Shown: positions 8,579-17,133 of the stretch, in pieces
Layout: every line of letters starts with the position of its first letter
Numbering within the stretch: position 1 is the first letter of the stretch
DNA from: Bacillota bacterium
GTDB taxonomy: Bacteria; Bacillota; Clostridia; Christensenellales; SZUA-584
DNA length: 64,000 bases
Assembly: GCA_023460085.1 (NCBI GenBank)
Contig: JAEWRI010000031.1
Coordinates: forward strand, 1 to 64,000
Reading direction: 5' to 3'
Made by a program: the position numbers and the translations under genes
Notes under the pieces: generated by a model
What the model was told of the DNA's origin: nothing
What the model saw: the letters and a program-made list of their open reading frames with translations, nothing else
The model's database searches: none

Positions 8579-9010
8579 ATGCAGATAAAAGATATTATGT
8601 CAACCAATGTGGCGACAGTAGAAGCCGACGACACCGTGGAGCAGGCGGCGCGCCTGATGGAAATGCTCAACGTGGGTTCCATACCGGTGTGCGAGGGCAA
8701 CCGTATCATCGGAATACTGACGGATCGTGATATCGCGCTGCGTTCCGTGGCGCGCGGGCAGAACGTGCGGAGGCAGCGAGTGCGCTCGGTGATGTCCAAT
8801 AATCCGGTGGTGGGCACGCCCGAGATGGATGTGCACGAGGCGGCCGGGTTGATGAGCCGCCGCCAGGTTCGCCGTCTGCCGGTGGTGCAGAACGGTGCGC
8901 TGGTGGGCATTGTCGCGCTGGGCGATCTCTCCGTGCAGCCTGCGCTGCAGGACAACGCGCAGCAGGCGCTGGCCAATATATCACGCCCCGACGATGGGTA
9001 TCTGACATAA
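8579..9010 (+). CDS. Two-CBS-domain protein
   Basis: 143 residues made almost entirely of two CBS domains: residues 1-60 (DIMSTNVATVEADDTVEQAARLM, then GILTDRDIALR) and 70-130 (VMSNNPVVGTPEMDVHEAAGLM, then GIVALGDLS). Such stand-alone pairs bind adenosyl ligands (AMP, ATP, SAM) and act as regulatory modules. The start follows CGAGGTGATATTC; a GTG nine bases earlier is less likely. No partner gene is evident. Confidence 0.9.
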   Translation: MQIKDIMSTNVATVEADDTVEQAARLMEMLNVGSIPVCEGNRIIGILTDRDIALRSVARGQNVRRQRVRSVMSNNPVVGTPEMDVHEAAGLMSRRQVRRLPVVQNGALVGIVALGDLSVQPALQDNAQQALANISRPDDGYLT

Positions 9011-9065
9011 GCCGGAGGTATCCTGTTTCCCGGGAAATCGGCAGGCGAAATGCCGCCGCGCGGCT

Positions 9066-9560
9066 TCAGAGCGGCTTTTCCATCACATAGTCGTCCATGA
9101 CGAAGCCATCGCCGATGTCGGTGATGATGTCCTTTACGCGTGAAAACCCGAACCTGTCGTAGGCCGCCAGCGATCCGGCGTTACCCTTGTTGCAGGTCAG
9201 CCGTATTGCTTTAAGGCCGCGCTGCTGTGCGGCGTCCTGCGCGGCGTTCAGCATTGCCCGGGCAATGCCCTGTCCCCGGCAGCTCTCTAGCACGTACAGC
9301 TTGCTTAAGAACAGCGCGTCTTTATCAAAACGTATCCCGCTGTAGCCGCATGGCCTGCCGTTGGTATACGCCAGCGTATAGATATAACCGGCGGCCATAT
9401 CCGCCAGCATGGCCTCGCTCGACTGAAGATGCGCCAGCATGTACTCCACCTGCGCAGCGCCGATGATTGGCGTATAGTGCTCCGTCCATATTTCGCGTGC
9501 CAGCGCGGCCAGAACGTCCGCGTCTTCCGGTCCGCTTGCGATTCGCAGTGTAATCTCCAT
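9066..9560 (-). CDS. GNAT family N-acetyltransferase
   Basis: 164 residues. The acetyl-CoA binding motif A is clear (LYVLESCRGQGIARAML), followed by the C-terminal AAYDRFGF. Substrate cannot be assigned. The ATG at 9560 follows GGGAGGACCGCATT. Monocistronic; the terminator of the upstream M32 gene separates it from that gene. Confidence 0.88.
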   Translation of the reverse strand: MEITLRIASGPEDADVLAALAREIWTEHYTPIIGAAQVEYMLAHLQSSEAMLADMAAGYIYTLAYTNGRPCGYSGIRFDKDALFLSKLYVLESCRGQGIARAMLNAAQDAAQQRGLKAIRLTCNKGNAGSLAAYDRFGFSRVKDIITDIGDGFVMDDYVMEKPL

Positions 9561-9607
9561 AATGCGGTCCTCCCAATGCCTTTTCCGCATTATAGCATAT
9601 CCGCAGC

Positions 9608-9635
9608 AAAAAACGCGGAGGAATTATCCTCCGCG
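9608..9635 (-). terminator. Rho-independent terminator of the M32 gene
   Basis: CGCGGAGGA and TCCTCCGCG form a perfect 9-bp stem with an ATTA loop; on the minus strand it is followed by TTTTTTG. Confidence 0.9.
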
Positions 9636-9649
9636 TCAGCTAAGTCAGC

Positions 9650-11155
9650 TCACAGTTTATAGAGATCGGTGTATTTTGCGTTCAGATAGTCGATGAAGTA
9701 CTGCGCATTGAGCGGCTCGCCCGTCACCCGCATCAGCAGATCCGCAGGCTCGTAGACGGCGCCATGCACGTGGATGTTGTCCTTCAGCCAGTTGTGCAGC
9801 GAAGCGAAGTCTCCCGAGGCGATGCGCGCGTCGAGATCCGGCATGTCCTTTTTGAGCGCGTGCATGAACTGCGCGCCGTAAAGGTTTCCCAGGGCATAAC
9901 TCGGGAAGTAGCCGAAGCTTCCGCCCGACCAATGCATATCCTGCAGTATGCCTTCCGCATCGTTCGCGGGTTCCACGCCGAGGTATTCCTTGTATTTCTG
10001 GTTCCACAGCGCAGGCAGCTCGTCTACTGCGATACCTTCTCCGAATATGCGTTTTTCGATCTCGTAGCGGATGATCACGTGCAGGCTGTAGGTCAGCTCG
10101 TCCGCCTCCACACGGATGAGCGAAGGCGTTACCGTATTGACGCCGCGATAGAAATCCTCCAGCGACACGCCGTCAAATTGTTTGAATCGCCGTTTTGCCT
10201 CCGGCAGGAAGCACGCCCAGAACGCGCGGCCGCGGCCGATGAGGTTTTCATAAAAACGCGACTGCGACTCGTGTATGCCCATTGATGCGCCGGTGCACAG
10301 CATCGTGCCGTAGAGCGTTTCCGGGATGTCCTGCTCGTAGATGGCGTGGCCGCCCTCATGGACGGACGCAAACAGCGCGCTGCGGAACTCATTTTCCAGG
10401 TAGCGCGTGGTGATGCGCACGTCGCCCGGGTGCATGGTGATGGTGAAGGGGTGCGCGCTGACATCCAGCCGCCCGGCCTCGAAATCGTACCCCATAATTT
10501 GAAGCACATGACGCCCGAAAGCCTCCTGCTCTGCGGCGGGGAAGCGCTTTTTCAAAAAGCGGTCGTCGGGATTCATGCTACCCGCCTTGATGCGATCCAG
10601 CAGCGATACGATGGTGTCGCGCAGCTTCGAAAAAGCCTCGTCGATGACCTTTACCGTGAAGCCCGGCTCAAAGTGGTGCAGCAGTGCGTCGTAGGGATGC
10701 TCCGTATAGCCCCAGTATCCGATGAAGCGCTTGTTAAAATCGATCAGCTTTTCGAGGTGAGGTTTAAAAATGGAGAAATCCGATTTGGCACGGGCCTCCT
10801 CCCAGGCGGCTTCGGCGGCGGAGGTTGCCACCGTATACTCACGGTACTCCTTTTCCGGAATTTTCATGGAACGCTCGTATTCGCGTCGTACGGTGCGTAT
10901 CATACCCGCCGTTACGTCGTCCTGCGCGGGTTGAGACGAAAACTCGTCCAAAAACTTCTTCACGGCCGGCGCGGTCTGAAGCTTATACTGCTCTCCGGCG
11001 AGATACCCCAGCAGCTCTCCGCGCTGGGGCAGGCCCTTTTTGGGGATGCCTACGCGCGTATCCCAGTAAAGCACGGCCTGCGCGCTGCCGATGTAATCGA
11101 TGTTCTGTACGTATTCCCGGAATGCCTGCATTCTGTTTTCAGTTGCTTCTGCCAT
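9650..11155 (-). CDS. M32 family metallocarboxypeptidase
   Basis: 501 residues, the usual length for thermostable carboxypeptidase 1 (Taq/Bsu type). Zinc ligands are in H266-E-G-G-H270, followed by the downstream helix MGIHESQSRFYEN holding the third ligand Glu and the HES motif. It removes C-terminal residues from peptides in the cytoplasm. The ATG at 11155 follows AAAGGGGAGACATT; the frame is open to 11353, but that stretch overlaps the end of the germination operon and has no protein character. Terminated by the hairpin at 9608-9635. Confidence 0.95.
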   Translation of the reverse strand: MAEATENRMQAFREYVQNIDYIGSAQAVLYWDTRVGIPKKGLPQRGELLGYLAGEQYKLQTAPAVKKFLDEFSSQPAQDDVTAGMIRTVRREYERSMKIPEKEYREYTVATSAAEAAWEEARAKSDFSIFKPHLEKLIDFNKRFIGYWGYTEHPYDALLHHFEPGFTVKVIDEAFSKLRDTIVSLLDRIKAGSMNPDDRFLKKRFPAAEQEAFGRHVLQIMGYDFEAGRLDVSAHPFTITMHPGDVRITTRYLENEFRSALFASVHEGGHAIYEQDIPETLYGTMLCTGASMGIHESQSRFYENLIGRGRAFWACFLPEAKRRFKQFDGVSLEDFYRGVNTVTPSLIRVEADELTYSLHVIIRYEIEKRIFGEGIAVDELPALWNQKYKEYLGVEPANDAEGILQDMHWSGGSFGYFPSYALGNLYGAQFMHALKKDMPDLDARIASGDFASLHNWLKDNIHVHGAVYEPADLLMRVTGEPLNAQYFIDYLNAKYTDLYKL

Positions 11156-11210
11156 AATGTCTCCCCTTTGGGCGATCAGCCCATTGTTCTTACGCTTAGT
11201 ATACCATGTT

Positions 11211-12380
11211 TCATAGGGCCGTACCACCGGTATCAGGCTGCGGCACGGGTTGCGTACGCTTCGGCTTTCGCGCACGCATGGGTGCGGGCGGCAGCAGCTT
11301 TCTCGCCTTGGCCGTAAAGAAGAGCGCGACAGGAATGCCGAAGCCGAATCCAATGTTGAACCAGGGTTCTACATACTGTGAGAACAGGATCAGCTGAAAT
11401 ACATCAGCGCAAAAGTAGATGGAGAAGAAGTACGCAAAACCCATTACAGCGGTGAGGAGGGGCACATCGCGTTTCAGGCCGAAGATGGCGCGCAGCATGC
11501 GTACCACCAGGTAAGCCATCAGCGTGATGAGCACAAACTCCAGAATGACCCAGAAGGAGATAAACAGCGATTCCACCCCGGTATTGCCGCCGAGTATCGA
11601 AATGTTCTCTACCGCGGAATGCACCGGAAATTTGAGCTTGCTGGTGAGGCTCGCACCGAATATGCCCAACACTGCAGCGGTCAGCAGTCCAATTGCCACT
11701 GTCTGGAATGCGAATGTTAAGAAAAACCGCAAGCCGCTCTTTTTGGGCAGGCGGATCTGATCGTTGAATATAAGTATGAACACGATATACACCTCAATGG
11801 TCAGGGGGTATACCGTGGATTGGCCGATTGGCACCGCATCGCTTGCAGTGATGGGCGTCACATTATTCGGATTGAAATCGATAAAAAGGAGCGTAATGAT
11901 GAGGAGAAACTGTGCGACGGAGACCGCGAAAATGACGGTGTTCATCCGTGAGAATACCGGCAGCCCCGCCCGAAGCATAACGGCGGTCAGCGCCACCATG
12001 ACGAAAAGAAGCAGCCGGATATCCGTGCCCACATAGACCGTTGTCACCAGCGTTTCCCCGGAATATTTGATGTACATGCTCAACAATATGAAAAGCCATA
12101 CCGAGAGCAGCGTACCGACGATTGCCGCGACAGCACGCCCGAAAACCCGCTGCATGATGGAATACAGGGGCTGACCTTCGAAAGCCCGCAGCAGACGGTT
12201 AAGGATATATACCAGCGGCGCGAAGACGATTAGGCTCGCGACAATGGACAGCCAGGCTGCCTGCTGCGCAACGATTACGGAGCCCCCTATCACGAATCGG
12301 ATGAAGGAGGTATAAACCGCACACAAGTAGATGATCATGACATTGGTCAGTGAAATTTTATTGTTGCCCATCAATTTCAT
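11211..12380 (-). CDS. Germinant receptor subunit B (GerAB/GerKB family permease)
   Basis: 389 residues with ten or so membrane segments in the APC-type fold of spore germinant-receptor B subunits (starts NKISLTNVMIIYLCAVYTSFI; YPLTIEVYIVF stretch in the middle). It sits in the spore inner membrane and binds or passes the germinant. The start at 12380 has GGAGGCTGCCGG upstream and overlaps the stop of the small D-like gene by 4 nt (ATGA). Last gene of the operon A-C-D-B. Confidence 0.9.
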   Translation of the reverse strand: MKLMGNNKISLTNVMIIYLCAVYTSFIRFVIGGSVIVAQQAAWLSIVASLIVFAPLVYILNRLLRAFEGQPLYSIMQRVFGRAVAAIVGTLLSVWLFILLSMYIKYSGETLVTTVYVGTDIRLLLFVMVALTAVMLRAGLPVFSRMNTVIFAVSVAQFLLIITLLFIDFNPNNVTPITASDAVPIGQSTVYPLTIEVYIVFILIFNDQIRLPKKSGLRFFLTFAFQTVAIGLLTAAVLGIFGASLTSKLKFPVHSAVENISILGGNTGVESLFISFWVILEFVLITLMAYLVVRMLRAIFGLKRDVPLLTAVMGFAYFFSIYFCADVFQLILFSQYVEPWFNIGFGFGIPVALFFTAKARKLLPPAPMRARKPKRTQPVPQPDTGGTAL

Positions 12381-12589
12381 CCGGCAGCCTCCGCGTATAT
12401 ACCGAACAGCTCGTTCATGAAATGCGCAAAGCTCAAAAACTTGGGTGTAAGCATCAGGTACCCTGCTACCACGAAGGTCATTGCCACAAGGCACAGATAA
12501 ATGATAGCTTCTTTATGTTCCTTCTGCCGGAAGAGGAAGCGCAGCTCCAGTATGGATGCAATGACGAATATCCCCATTACGATTAGCAT
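12377..12589 (-). CDS. Small two-helix membrane protein, candidate germinant receptor D subunit
   Basis: 70 residues with two membrane segments (1-18 and about 29-49) joined by a charged loop (RFLFRQKEHKEA). It lies between the C and B subunit genes, overlapping the latter by 4 nt, with its own site GAGGAGAAGCC. Known D subunits of Bacillus receptors (for example GerKD and those of B. megaterium) are 70-80 residue proteins with two membrane helices that modulate germination. The assignment rests on size, topology and position, not on a sequence match. Confidence 0.75.
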   Translation of the reverse strand: MLIVMGIFVIASILELRFLFRQKEHKEAIIYLCLVAMTFVVAGYLMLTPKFLSFAHFMNELFGIYAEAAG

Positions 12590-12599
12590 TGGCTTCTCC

Positions 12600-13775
12600 T
12601 CAATTGCCTGCGGCGTTTATCATGCTGTAGGTGCATTGTATTTTGGTGTCCACCTCTATCCCAATGTTGAGGGCGGAAAATATCTCGCTCCAGTGATCCT
12701 TGATTTTTTCGGCGTAGGAGTGGTTGCTGTGGCACAAAGCTTCAATAATACCGAATACATCCGTACCATACTGCTGTGCTGTTTTGAGCGTATCCCGAAT
12801 GGAGTTCTCTACGTATTCGCATTGTCTTTTTTCAAGATAGGAAATGTAATCATCGTCCAGTACGTCTTGTTTTTCATGGTATTCCACCATAAAAGAGTCG
12901 AGCATGATGATTCGTATTGTTACGGTCAATCCATTTTGCGTATCGGTAATGATTTTTGCTTTACTGGAGATCACCTCCAGGGAAACGGGACTGCCTTTAT
13001 CATCCATAACAGTGAGGGAGGTACTCTTCAGCCGATTTATCACCATGTTGAGAGAGATGGACTGAGGCCCGTTCAGATATCCTGTCAGCTTGTTGTCCTG
13101 AAAAAGCGCAAATCCTTCCAGCTGCGTAACATAAGCAGGGGTGTCCCCGGTCTCTTCCGTAAGTGAAGGGAAATGATCGATGGCGGGCTGAAGCTGCACC
13201 GTAGGGATATGGATGCTGCTGCCGGCTTCACACGCGGAGGCATAATCCAGCAAATGTACTTCATCCGACCTGCCGGAGTTCTTGGATTCCTCCATGAGAG
13301 AATCGAGCGAGTCGGCGATGCTGTTGTCGTGAGTGACAGTTGCCAAAATGAAATTTGACGCGGACATTCCCCGGGAAACGATCAGCCGGTGCAGGAATCG
13401 GTTTTCATCGTTTTCACAGAAAAAATCCAGAACCTTGTCCAACCCGGTTTTTGCCGCTTCTTCGCCAATCAGAATATACTTCAGGTGGTACCACGACAAG
13501 CGTTTGCTGGAAAAGGTATGCATATTGCGCTTTGCTTCGAATATGGTGTCGCCGAAAGAAGTGTAGATTTTCTCGCCTATTTGCTCTTTGCCGGGCTCAC
13601 TTTGCCGGTTGATGTCGTCCACGACAACCGTAAGCTGAATTTGGCTGTTTGATACATCAACGCCGACCATAAGGATATTCTCCACCTTCTCGATAGGGTA
13701 TTTACTCGGGAATGCACATGCCGAGAGCAGCAATACCATGGACAGCAAAACTGCGCATAGGCGCTTTTTCATCAT
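12600..13775 (-). CDS. Germinant receptor subunit C (GerAC-type lipoprotein)
   Basis: 391 residues. A lipoprotein signal peptide with lipobox LLSAC places the lipidated Cys at 20. The rest fits the three-domain GerAC fold, with the typical early VGVDVSNSQIQLTVVV strand. It is attached to the outer face of the spore inner membrane as part of the receptor. GGAGGCAGCC precedes the start ATGATG, and the first codon overlaps the gerA-type stop by 4 nt. Confidence 0.92.
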   Translation of the reverse strand: MMKKRLCAVLLSMVLLLSACAFPSKYPIEKVENILMVGVDVSNSQIQLTVVVDDINRQSEPGKEQIGEKIYTSFGDTIFEAKRNMHTFSSKRLSWYHLKYILIGEEAAKTGLDKVLDFFCENDENRFLHRLIVSRGMSASNFILATVTHDNSIADSLDSLMEESKNSGRSDEVHLLDYASACEAGSSIHIPTVQLQPAIDHFPSLTEETGDTPAYVTQLEGFALFQDNKLTGYLNGPQSISLNMVINRLKSTSLTVMDDKGSPVSLEVISSKAKIITDTQNGLTVTIRIIMLDSFMVEYHEKQDVLDDDYISYLEKRQCEYVENSIRDTLKTAQQYGTDVFGIIEALCHSNHSYAEKIKDHWSEIFSALNIGIEVDTKIQCTYSMINAAGN

Positions 13776-15271
13776 GGCTGCCTCCGAATGTTTTTGGGGT
13801 TAAGATAAATTGGCCGTTTCTTGATTAAATTCCCGGGAAATTTAATCGCCGAATCGTTCAGCTCTATCTGACGGGTACCCGAAAAGGGCGCAATGTATGG
13901 TACGCCCAGAGGCGTAAGGCGCGCCAGCATGAAAAGCAGAATCAGCATTGTAACGACGACGCCCAGCAGTCCGAATACCGAAGCGAGCAGCGTACACAGC
14001 AGCTGAAACAGCCACTCGATGGTGTTGAGATCCTTGTTCGGGATGGCCAGAGAACAGATGGAAGCTGCCGCGACAACGACAATGACACCGGGGGAGATGT
14101 ATCCTGCCGTAATGGCTGCCTGACCCAGCACGAGGCCGCCGACGATGGAGACGGCACTGCCGATATTCTGACTGATGAGCACGCTGGCCTGCAGCAGCGT
14201 AATAAACGCGATGGACATCGCGAACGTTTCTACAGACACCGAGAACGGAACACCCGTGCGGGACGCGGCGATACGTATCGCAAGGTCATATGGGATCATC
14301 TCGGGGTGAAAGGTTACCATCGATACGTAAAAGCCCGGCAGCGCGATGGAAAGCAGCAGACAGGTGTATCGCAGCAGACGGAAGAAAGAAGTGGTGATGA
14401 AATGACCGCCATAGTCTCCCAGGGTGATAAACAGATCTCCGAAGACTGCCGGAAAAATCATGGCATAGGGCAGCCCGTCTGCAATGACCGCGACTTTGCC
14501 GTCCAGCAGCTGTTTGGCGCAAATCTCCGGCTTTTCAGTGGTGATCGCCTGCGGGAACAAAGCATATTTCTTTTGCACTACGCTGGTGACGATATCCTGT
14601 GTGGAGATCACGGCATCCTGATTCATGGCTTTAATACGGCCCTGTACCTGACGGATGATATCTTCATTACAGATGTTCCTCATATAGGCGACGCATACGC
14701 GCGTGTTGCTTTGCCTGCCCACCACCGCTTCCTCCAGTACCAGGCTGGAGCTGTGGATCCGCCGCCTCAGCATCGTGGTATTGATGCGGAGCGTCTCGAT
14801 AAAGCTTTCTTTGGCGGCGCGATAAGAGCTTTCCTCCCTGGAGGATTCCACGTTACGGATTTTATATTTGATGGTTTCCAGTATCAACGCGCTCTGCATT
14901 TTATCAAATATCAGCAGCGCTTTCCCTTCCAGCAGCGCAGCTACCGCTTCGCTTGTGTCTGCCGCGGCAGTGATGCTGGAGATGTGCAGCGCGCCCAGCA
15001 GCGCACGCCGGTACACATCCGGGAGCGCGGCGCAGCCCTGAAAGCTGGCTCCCTCCACGAGAGGCAGTATCACATTATCGTCGATTATTTTTTTGTCGCT
15101 GAGTCCGTCTACGTAGACAAGTGTAACACGCAGCGCGTCGCACCCCGCCACCAGCAGGGAGCTGAAAAGAATATCCGCGCTGGACGCAAAAAGCCGCTTT
15201 ATCGCTTCGGAAGTAAGCGGCAGCTGCCTCAGTCCGTCATTATCTTCTGGATGCACCGTTTTGCCGCGCAT
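13772..15271 (-). CDS. Germinant receptor subunit A (GerAA family)
   Basis: 499 residues: a soluble N-terminal part (1-~290, with LPLVEGASFQ and RRRIHSSSLVLEEAVVGRQS), then five or six membrane helices (LLSIALPGFYVSM, then IGSAVSIVGGLVLGQAAITAG and LFMLARLTPLGVPYIAPF). All are hallmarks of GerA/SpoVAF proteins. First gene of operon A-C-D-B. The start is uncertain: ATG 15271 has GAGG five bases upstream, and a GTG at 15286 is also open. Confidence 0.92.
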   Translation of the reverse strand: MRGKTVHPEDNDGLRQLPLTSEAIKRLFASSADILFSSLLVAGCDALRVTLVYVDGLSDKKIIDDNVILPLVEGASFQGCAALPDVYRRALLGALHISSITAAADTSEAVAALLEGKALLIFDKMQSALILETIKYKIRNVESSREESSYRAAKESFIETLRINTTMLRRRIHSSSLVLEEAVVGRQSNTRVCVAYMRNICNEDIIRQVQGRIKAMNQDAVISTQDIVTSVVQKKYALFPQAITTEKPEICAKQLLDGKVAVIADGLPYAMIFPAVFGDLFITLGDYGGHFITTSFFRLLRYTCLLLSIALPGFYVSMVTFHPEMIPYDLAIRIAASRTGVPFSVSVETFAMSIAFITLLQASVLISQNIGSAVSIVGGLVLGQAAITAGYISPGVIVVVAAASICSLAIPNKDLNTIEWLFQLLCTLLASVFGLLGVVVTMLILLFMLARLTPLGVPYIAPFSGTRQIELNDSAIKFPGNLIKKRPIYLNPKNIRRQP

Positions 15272-15307
15272 ATCCGCCTCGTTCACTCCATGCAGTCATC
15301 TATCTGT

Positions 15308-15337
15308 TAGCATGGTTGAAACACAGTGCGTTTATAC
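15308..15337 (-). promoter_or_regulatory. Candidate forespore (sigma-G type) promoter of the germination operon
   Basis: On the minus strand GTATA, an 18-nt spacer, then CATGCTA, close to the sigma-G pattern GAATA-N17/18-CATACTA expected for germinant receptor operons. It ends about 35 nt before the gerA-type start. Confidence 0.4.
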
Positions 15338-15351
15338 GAGGCATGCTGAAT

Positions 15352-15380
15352 CGAAAAATCGCACGTCAGTGTGCGATTTT
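15352..15380 (-). terminator. Rho-independent terminator of the PPC-domain gene
   Basis: AAAATCGCAC and GTGCGATTTT form a perfect 10-bp stem; on the minus strand the T-run continues (TTTTTCG). It insulates the germination operon promoter. Confidence 0.85.
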
Positions 15381-15396
15381 GAGAAAAGTTTTCAGA

Positions 15397-15822
15397 CTAT
15401 TCTTCAAACGTCAGCAAGTACAGCCCGGTTTTTTCGCTCTGCCGTCGTGAGGCTGCCCCGCTGAGCGCCCGCAGTGTAAGTTCGCACGTGGCGCTGACAA
15501 TGCCCCGGTTGAGATGCCCGCCGATGGCGGCACCCTCTCTGTCGGCCAGTACCGCGTGGACATGCAGGAATGGTTCGCTGTCCTTTACGCTGATGGTGCC
15601 AAAGAGGCTCGCGATTTCATAGATTCCGCGATACGGTTTTGCGTAGTATTGATTCAGCACGGTATCGAAGCATCCGACTTCCGCTTCACTCACCGCGCCA
15701 AGTCCGATGACGGTCCCGAAAAGCAGGTTTTCTTTTTTGCACAGCGCCGCGATGGAGGAGATAACCTCTTCGCCCGTGTCAAGCCGTGCCACAATGGTAT
15801 CATCAAACCGCCTGTACTCCAT
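15397..15822 (-). CDS. PPC/DUF296 domain protein
   Basis: 141 residues spanning the whole plant-and-prokaryote-conserved (PPC) domain: GTVIGLGAVSEAEVG, LHVHAVLADREGAAIGGHL and the final GIVSATCELTLRAL. The bacterial family is small, trimeric and mostly uncharacterised; some members carry DNA-binding hooks, but none is seen here. The start follows GGGAGGACAGAAT. Probably co-transcribed after the acetyltransferase at 15836-16294 (13-nt gap). Confidence 0.88.
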   Translation of the reverse strand: MEYRRFDDTIVARLDTGEEVISSIAALCKKENLLFGTVIGLGAVSEAEVGCFDTVLNQYYAKPYRGIYEIASLFGTISVKDSEPFLHVHAVLADREGAAIGGHLNRGIVSATCELTLRALSGAASRRQSEKTGLYLLTFEE

Positions 15823-15835
15823 ATTCTGTCCTCCC

Positions 15836-16294
15836 TTATCTGCTGTTAAGTTGTTTTTCCAAACAAATACACAACGGATCGTCCTTCATGGGGCCATAGC
15901 ATTCCATTCGTGTATACCCGAGGCCCTGATAGAGCGCGAGCGCGGCGGGCATATCCAGCCCTGTGACGAGCATGATGCGCGAAAACCCGCGCGCCGCTGC
16001 TTGGGCCTCCAGCGCATTCACAATCTGCGTACCCAGGCCCTGGCCGCGGCATTCCGGCCGCACATAGACACGCATCAGCTCTGCCGCAGTGCCCAGAGCG
16101 CGAATGGCCCCGCTGGCGGCGGGCTCATCATTTTGGTATGCCACCGCCGCGCACAGTACTTCTTCCAGCGCCTCCCCGGGACAGAACTCCAGCGCTTCAT
16201 CTCCGTACAACGCGACATATTCTCCCATCAGCGATTTTGTCATGTCGACAAAGTCTGCGCTGTTTTTATCGGTTATTTTCAGCGTACAGTCCAT
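15836..16294 (-). CDS. GNAT family N-acetyltransferase
   Basis: 152 residues with the acetyl-CoA loop VYVRPECRGQGLGTQIV and the C-terminal ALYQGLGYTRMECYG. The overall arrangement is that of small-molecule acetyltransferases; the substrate is unknown. GGAGGAGCC before the ATG fixes the start. First gene of a two-gene unit with the PPC protein. Confidence 0.88.
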   Translation of the reverse strand: MDCTLKITDKNSADFVDMTKSLMGEYVALYGDEALEFCPGEALEEVLCAAVAYQNDEPAASGAIRALGTAAELMRVYVRPECRGQGLGTQIVNALEAQAAARGFSRIMLVTGLDMPAALALYQGLGYTRMECYGPMKDDPLCICLEKQLNSR

Positions 16295-16394
16295 GGCTCC
16301 TCCAATGTGTATTGACGCCGTTACTATACCGCCCCGGGCTCCGGCATGTCAAGCTTGACGGTACGGTGTATGGTGTGTTTAAATAGATAAAGAT

Positions 16395-16480
16395 CCGGCA
16401 TGAAGCCGGGTATCCCATGCGGAAGATACCATGAAGGTATAAGCCTCTCCTGAAGGAGCGCTTTTCCCATGGTACTTTTT
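16395..16480 (+). promoter_or_regulatory. Structured leader RNA with mutually exclusive stems (riboswitch or attenuator candidate)
   Basis: Several pairings are visible. CCGGC/GCCGG (16395-16409) has an ATGAA loop. GGTATC 16409-16414 pairs with GATACC 16425-16430. ATACC 16426-16430 alternatively pairs with GGTAT 16436-16440, again with an ATGAA loop. CTCC/GGAG (16447-16458) has a TGAA loop. TACCATG 16427-16433 alternatively pairs with CATGGTA 16468-16474, which is followed by CTTTTTATTT. The last pairing looks like a terminator that competes with the first ones. It matches no riboswitch consensus I know. Confidence 0.6.
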
Positions 16481-16494
16481 ATTTGGGAGATGGA

Positions 16495-17133
16495 ATGATG
16501 AGGAATATGAAACTGCGAAAAATGCTTCTGGCCGCGATGTTTCTGGCGTTGGGAGTGCTGCTGCCGCTGCTTGTGGGGCACACCATTCCCATGGGGTACA
16601 GGCTGCTGCCCATGCACATACCGGTGCTGCTGTGCGGCTTCCTCTGCGGCGCGCCCTGGGGGCTGGCTGTCGGCTTTGTAACGCCGCTGCTCAACAGCCT
16701 GCTCACCGGAATGCCGGATCCCGTGACTGCCGGGGCCATGATGTTTGAGCTTGCGACCTATGGCCTGATGGCGGGGGCGCTCTACCGTGCTTTGCCCAAA
16801 AAGATTGTTTTCCTGTATGCGGCGCTGATAGTTGCGATGATAGGCGGGCGCGTCGTTTGGGGAGCGGCGGTGTACGTGGAATACATCATGGGCCTGCTGG
16901 GCGGAGAGTTTACACTGACATGGGGGTACCTCGTCTCCAGCGGCGTGCTGAATATGTGGATGGGCATCGCCATTCAGATTGTGCTGATCCCTGCGCTGAT
17001 GATTGCGCTGAGACGTACGGCAATATTGCGGGAGGTAACAGAGGACGGAAACAAAGGAATTGCTGCTGAGCCACTTCCGGCGGTATCCGCAGATGCAGAT
17101 AGCGGATCTGGTGAAGCTGATTTACCAAAGTGA
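16495..17133 (+). CDS. ECF transporter S component
   Basis: 212 residues, six membrane helices, starting LRKMLLAAMFLALGVLLPLLVGH as typical for substrate-binding S units of energy-coupling factor vitamin transporters. Substrate is unknown; the general EcfA/T module must be elsewhere. ATG 16495 follows GGGAG; a second ATG comes immediately after. It lies behind a switch-like leader RNA and overlaps the downstream kinase gene, which suggests the imported compound is phosphorylated by it. After ~residue 180 the tail is hydrophilic and poorly conserved-looking. Confidence 0.85.
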   Translation: MMRNMKLRKMLLAAMFLALGVLLPLLVGHTIPMGYRLLPMHIPVLLCGFLCGAPWGLAVGFVTPLLNSLLTGMPDPVTAGAMMFELATYGLMAGALYRALPKKIVFLYAALIVAMIGGRVVWGAAVYVEYIMGLLGGEFTLTWGYLVSSGVLNMWMGIAIQIVLIPALMIALRRTAILREVTEDGNKGIAAEPLPAVSADADSGSGEADLPK

